The notes beneath the pieces are model-generated. The model saw only the letters and a list, made by a program, of their open reading frames with translations. It was not told the DNA's origin and ran no database searches. Shown here piece by piece: positions 60,972-64,000 of a DNA stretch of 64,000 nt (its first letter is position 1; every line of letters starts with the position of its first letter). Made by a program: the position numbers and the translations under genes. Source of the stretch: Paenibacillus sp. FSL H8-0332 (lineage in GTDB: Bacteria > Bacillota > Bacilli > Paenibacillales > Paenibacillaceae); the NCBI RefSeq assembly GCF_037963835.1, contig NZ_CP150145.1, positions 868,001 through 932,000 of the forward strand, given 5' to 3'.

Positions 60972-61951
60972 GCAGCCGGGGATCGGAGAACAAAATCATA
61001 CTGATCAAACGCAAGACTCGCCTGGAGGAGCTGGTGGTCCGCTACAATACGATCCAGCAGGCCCAGTTCTATATTGAACGGCTGGGAGCCGATTTCAGCG
61101 ACTACTTAAGCGAGGATTTCCAATACCGCAAGGCGGTGGAGACCGCAGTGACCGAGCTCAGCGCCATCGGCCGGCTGCAGGTGCTGGAGCGGCAGCATGT
61201 GCCAAATTTCATCTTCGGGGCCGGGGATACCGTTGTGGTCCTGGGCCAGGACGGCCTGGTCGCCAATACACTGAAATACCTTCAGGAGCAGCCGCTGATC
61301 GGAGTGAATCCTGATCCGCTGCGCTGGGATGGCGTACTGTTGCCCTTCAGAGTCAAGGAGGTGCGGCAGGTGGTGACGGAGGTGCTGCGCGCCCAGCGCC
61401 AGGTCCGTGAGGTTACCCTTGCCAAGGTGGAGCTGAATGACGGCCAGAGCCTGTACGGGGTGAATGATCTGTTCATCGGCCGCCGGACCCATGTCTCGGC
61501 CCGGTATCAGCTGGAGCTGAACGGGCAGCTGGAGCAGCAGTCCTCCAGCGGCATCATTGTCTCGACCGGCCTAGGCTCCACGGGCTGGCTCAAGAGTGTG
61601 CTCGCCGGAGCCGCAGGAATCGTCAGCCGTGCTGCACAAATGCAGCATGCAGAGGCTGAACAGACCGCCCGGGTGTCTGCGGAGATTGCCGCAGTCAGCG
61701 CGGGCAGCGGGCTGGCCTGGAACCATCCTGAGCTGTATTTCACCGTGCGGGAGCCTTTTCCAAGCCGGACCACTTCAGCAGAACTGGTATTCGGGAGAAT
61801 CAGCAGCAGTCTGCCGCTGCGCATCACCTCGCAGATGCCGGAGGATGGCGTGATTTTCAGCGATGGAGTGGAGAGCGATTATCTGGAGTTCAACTCCGGC
61901 GTGGAAGCGACGGTTGGGCTCGCGGAGAAGACCGGCAGGCTGGTAGTCTAA
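60968..61951 (+). CDS. NAD-kinase-like protein with altered nucleotide motif
   Basis: 327 residues. VVVLGQDGLVANTLKYLQEQ near residue 88 corresponds to the NAD kinase GGDGT motif, with Gln in place of the second Gly and Leu for Thr. PLIGVNPDP, GVNDLFIGRR (like NEVVI) and IIVSTGLGSTGWLKSV (like STPTGSTAY) follow in NAD-kinase order. The N-terminal 80 residues and a mid insert at 225-250 are extra. It is coupled to the SPFH gene by ATGA. It may be a non-canonical NAD or lipid/sugar kinase, or a nucleotide-binding pseudoenzyme. Confidence 0.72.
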   Translation: MSSRGSENKIILIKRKTRLEELVVRYNTIQQAQFYIERLGADFSDYLSEDFQYRKAVETAVTELSAIGRLQVLERQHVPNFIFGAGDTVVVLGQDGLVANTLKYLQEQPLIGVNPDPLRWDGVLLPFRVKEVRQVVTEVLRAQRQVREVTLAKVELNDGQSLYGVNDLFIGRRTHVSARYQLELNGQLEQQSSSGIIVSTGLGSTGWLKSVLAGAAGIVSRAAQMQHAEAEQTARVSAEIAAVSAGSGLAWNHPELYFTVREPFPSRTTSAELVFGRISSSLPLRITSQMPEDGVIFSDGVESDYLEFNSGVEATVGLAEKTGRLVV

Positions 61952-61990
61952 GCGATCCGCAGAGCATCAATGGGGGGCGGGTACGTCAAA

Positions 61991-62036
61991 AGGGTTCTCT
62001 CAGCTTCCGCTGCTGCGGTCTGAGAGAACCCTTTTT
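61991..62036. terminator. Bidirectional terminator
   Basis: Arms AGGGTTCTCTCAG and CTGAGAGAACCCT with an inner GCAGC-rich loop, followed by TTTT on the plus strand. It separates the NAD-kinase-like gene from the convergent Gln-rich gene. Confidence 0.88.
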
Positions 62037-62050
62037 AATACACGATCTTC

Positions 62051-62620
62051 CTACTGGAAGCTTCGTCCCTGGTTCATTGGAGAATTGTAGGACGAACCTG
62101 CGGACATCGGTGTCTGCATTGACGTATGCATCGGCTGGTGCATCGGCTGCTGGTTGATCCCGGCGTTGATCGGGCTATGCAGTGAGTTCACCGGCTGGCT
62201 GCTTGCAGTGAAGGACGGGCTGAAGGAAGAGTTATACCCTCCCATTCCTGTGTTGTGGCTCTGACCCATTGGCTGGTTCTGTCCCATAGAATGCATTAGT
62301 CCCATCTGGTTCCCGGAATTGAAGCTTGGAATGCTTGTATGGGTATTGAAGCCGGTTGTCTGCGGGAACTGCTCCATCGATCTGACCGACTGCGAGATCT
62401 GCTCAAGCTGTTGCATCGCGGTCTGATGGCCCTGCAGCGCCTGCTGAATCATCTGAATGGCTTTGCTGTTATGCTGGCTAAGCTCCTGGAGCTTGGCGGC
62501 ATCCTGCTGCTCCTGCTGAAGAAGCTGCTGGTAATTCTGCGTTCCCTGCTGGGTCTGTGCCATCAGCTGCTGAACGATTTGCTCGCATTCCCGGATCTGT
62601 GCAGATGAGTTGGTATTCAA
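62051..62620 (-). CDS. Gln/Met/Ser-rich coiled-coil protein, unknown
   Basis: 189 residues from TTG 62620 with AAGGAGG 8-9 bases upstream; the frame extends 12 codons further without a ribosome site. Residues 8-85 are a Gln-rich coiled coil (QLMAQTQQGTQNYQQLLQQE). The remainder is low-complexity with many Met-Gly/Gln and His-Gln repeats (NQQPMHQPMHTSMQTPMSAG). No catalytic motif. Such composition is seen in spore coat-associated proteins, but this is only a guess. Confidence 0.68.
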   Translation of the reverse strand: MNTNSSAQIRECEQIVQQLMAQTQQGTQNYQQLLQQEQQDAAKLQELSQHNSKAIQMIQQALQGHQTAMQQLEQISQSVRSMEQFPQTTGFNTHTSIPSFNSGNQMGLMHSMGQNQPMGQSHNTGMGGYNSSFSPSFTASSQPVNSLHSPINAGINQQPMHQPMHTSMQTPMSAGSSYNSPMNQGRSFQ

Positions 62621-62874
62621 AATATTTAGCCTCCTTGATATGGGTGTTATGGTCATGCGGGCTTATTATCTCTGATGGGGCCTGCGAATATTCATGCGCC
62701 TATGTGCACGGGAGGTGCTTCCGCCGGAACGGTTACAATATTGCAAACGTTGCGTCATTCCGGGCGGGGCGAGTTGATAAGAATAGGTACAGGCTGCTCT
62801 GCAACTATTGCGGCAAATGAACGTCTATGTAGAAAAGACAATCCAGAATCATCCATAATGGAGGCGGGGCAACT

Positions 62875-63780
62875 ATGAATCAGCGTGAACAGGCTAGCCG
62901 GATTCAAACTTATTTTCCAAGAAGTATCGCATTAACGCTGGTATTTGTAATGCTGTTGACAGCATGCTTCACAGGATCGGCGCAAGCGGCATCAGCATCC
63001 TCAGATCTGATCATTGTGAACAAAAAAACGAACAAACTGGCTTATTACAGCGATGGTAAGCTGGTGAAGATTTTTCCGGTCGCTACCGGCAAAACGAAAA
63101 GCCTGACGCCTGAAGGCAGCTTCAAGATGGTGGTCAAAATCAAGAACAGACCCTATTACAAGGATAAGATTCCCGGAGGCGATCCGGCTAATCCGCTGGG
63201 GGACCGCTGGCTGGGGCTGGAGGTAAATGACACTTACGGCACCACCTACGCCATTCACGGCAACAACAATGAATCCTCCATCGGTAAATATGTCAGCGCT
63301 GGATGCATCCGCATGCACAATGACGATATTCACTGGCTGTATCCGAAGATTTCGAAGAACACCCGGGTTATCATTACAACCTCCGGGCTTGAGATGGCAG
63401 GCATTGCCGAGAAGAACGGCTACCGTCTGGGATCTACGATGATTGCGGGAGCTTTTGTCAAGGGCGGGGAGAAGCTGCCGGTGAAGAATTCCTTCCTGCT
63501 GGAGGATTCGCGGGTGTATATTCCACTGAGTGAATCCGTGAAGCTGCTGGGCGGAAGCCTGATGCAGGAGGCGGGAACCGGAGCGCTCATCATCACAGTA
63601 GGCAAGAATACAGCAGTTCACAAACCGCTCAGCACGAAGGCAAAAGTGAACGGTAAAACAGTGGTGATGCTAGCCTCCAAAAGTATAGACGGCCGCCTGT
63701 ACATTCCGCTTGGCAGCTTAACGCCGCTGTTCGGCCTGCCGTTCACCTGGAATGCTAAAGACGGAGTAGTGAAGCTGTAA
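62875..63780 (+). CDS. Exported L,D-transpeptidase (YkuD) with C-terminal stalk domain
   Basis: 301 residues, GGAGGCGGGG before the ATG. The signal peptide contains both LLTAC (possible lipobox) and GSAQA before ASAS, so anchoring is uncertain. Residues 45-165 are the YkuD domain: LIIVNKKTNKLAYYSDGK, TPEGSFKMV, AIHGNNNESSIGKYVSAGCI and RMHNDD with catalytic Cys and His. It cross-links peptidoglycan stems. Residues 195-300 are a copper-amine-oxidase-like stalk domain (VYIPLSESVKLLGGSLMQEA, YIPLGSLTPLFGLPFTWN) that likely binds the wall. Confidence 0.92.
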   Translation: MNQREQASRIQTYFPRSIALTLVFVMLLTACFTGSAQAASASSDLIIVNKKTNKLAYYSDGKLVKIFPVATGKTKSLTPEGSFKMVVKIKNRPYYKDKIPGGDPANPLGDRWLGLEVNDTYGTTYAIHGNNNESSIGKYVSAGCIRMHNDDIHWLYPKISKNTRVIITTSGLEMAGIAEKNGYRLGSTMIAGAFVKGGEKLPVKNSFLLEDSRVYIPLSESVKLLGGSLMQEAGTGALIITVGKNTAVHKPLSTKAKVNGKTVVMLASKSIDGRLYIPLGSLTPLFGLPFTWNAKDGVVKL

Positions 63781-63849
63781 AGTAGCAGGGCTCTGCGTAA
63801 GGCCAGATTATCCAACCAACATGCCGCCATACACTGCGGCTCCAGAAGC

Positions 63850-63887
63850 CAGCCGGTCAATCATTGATGGGCTGGCTTCACTGCTTA
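63850..63887 (+). terminator. Hairpin after the L,D-transpeptidase gene
   Basis: Arms AAGCCAGCC and GGCTGGCTT around a 15-16-base loop, followed by CACTGCTTAACC with no proper T run. Weak intrinsic terminator. Confidence 0.5.
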
Positions 63888-63972
63888 ACCGGGGAAGAGG
63901 AGTAACAGGATACATAGAGAATTGTAAGTAATAGAGTGGTTCTATTCAGATCTGCCAAGGGAGGGACTGAAG

Positions 63973-64000
63973 ATTAAAGTACGTATTATAGGCGGCTGCG
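63973..64000 (+). CDS. Start of a further gene, truncated (MBL-fold-like?)
   Basis: GGGAGGG at 63958-63965 is followed by an open frame that encodes IKVRIIGGC up to the window end. No ATG/GTG/TTG is present, so the start would be ATT 63973 (or CTG 63967). The KVRIIGGCG opening resembles some metallo-beta-lactamase-fold proteins, but nine codons cannot settle it. Confidence 0.35.

Overview
The window looks like chromosome of a Paenibacillus-type, endospore-forming Firmicute. The evidence is a GerA-type spore germination operon, an SLH-domain surface protein, strong AGGAGG ribosome sites with frequent GTG/TTG starts, a CcpN/YqfL gluconeogenesis control pair, LplB/LplC-type sugar ABC permeases with no dedicated ATPase, and several copper-amine-oxidase-like (stalk) domains. 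Most of the window is moderately GC-rich. The first gene and a block at about 26.6-30.3 kb are visibly more AT-rich. I see no rRNA, tRNA, transposase, prophage or CRISPR array.

Layout. 1-1.3 kb: end of an SLH protein. 1.6-10.4 kb: a carbohydrate operon under a LacI regulator with its own operator (BadF-type kinase, GH4 6-phospho-beta-glucosidase, two ABC permeases, a binding lipoprotein, a secreted GHL10-like hydrolase). 10.6-15.3 kb: three small membrane or helical proteins, then a LytTR two-component system divergent from an ABC-2 exporter. 15.3-22.9 kb: MsrA fused to a degenerate MsrB, a ZIP transporter, two aldo/keto reductases, an AraC regulator, a 2Fe-2S protein and a YflT-type stress protein. 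23.1-25.6 kb: glpX, yqfL (PPDK/PEP synthase regulator) and ccpN, a glycolysis/gluconeogenesis switch. 25.9-33.7 kb: a lipoprotein, the AT-rich epimerase/MFS/PdxR block, an EamA exporter divergent from a second MocR regulator, and a TIMP-like anchored protein.

34.1-40.0 kb: a tightly overlapping minus-strand operon matching the Salmonella-named STM4011-STM4015 set (LRR-like protein, ATP-grasp-like protein, alkaline-phosphatase-superfamily hydrolase, two radical SAM enzymes), ending in an adenylylsulfate kinase. The biochemical role of this set is, to my knowledge, unknown. 40.4-42.8 kb: feoA with a split feoB. 43.0-49.2 kb: an AraC regulator with an unusual C-terminal domain and a five-gene germination operon. 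49.4-56.8 kb: assorted hydrolases, a diguanylate cyclase, Nudix, GNAT and CutC. 56.8-59.7 kb: a Btr-like AraC/binding-protein fusion and a siderophore-binding lipoprotein, each with a Fur box. 59.8-62.0 kb: an SPFH protein coupled to a NAD-kinase-like protein. 62.0-64.0 kb: a Gln/Met-rich protein, an L,D-transpeptidase, and the start of a further gene.

The most unusual signal is three intergenic tandem arrays (18.7, 33.8 and 40.1 kb), all with a 51-bp period and one hairpin per unit. Two of them share sequence. Two of them bracket the STM4011-4015/cysC operon.
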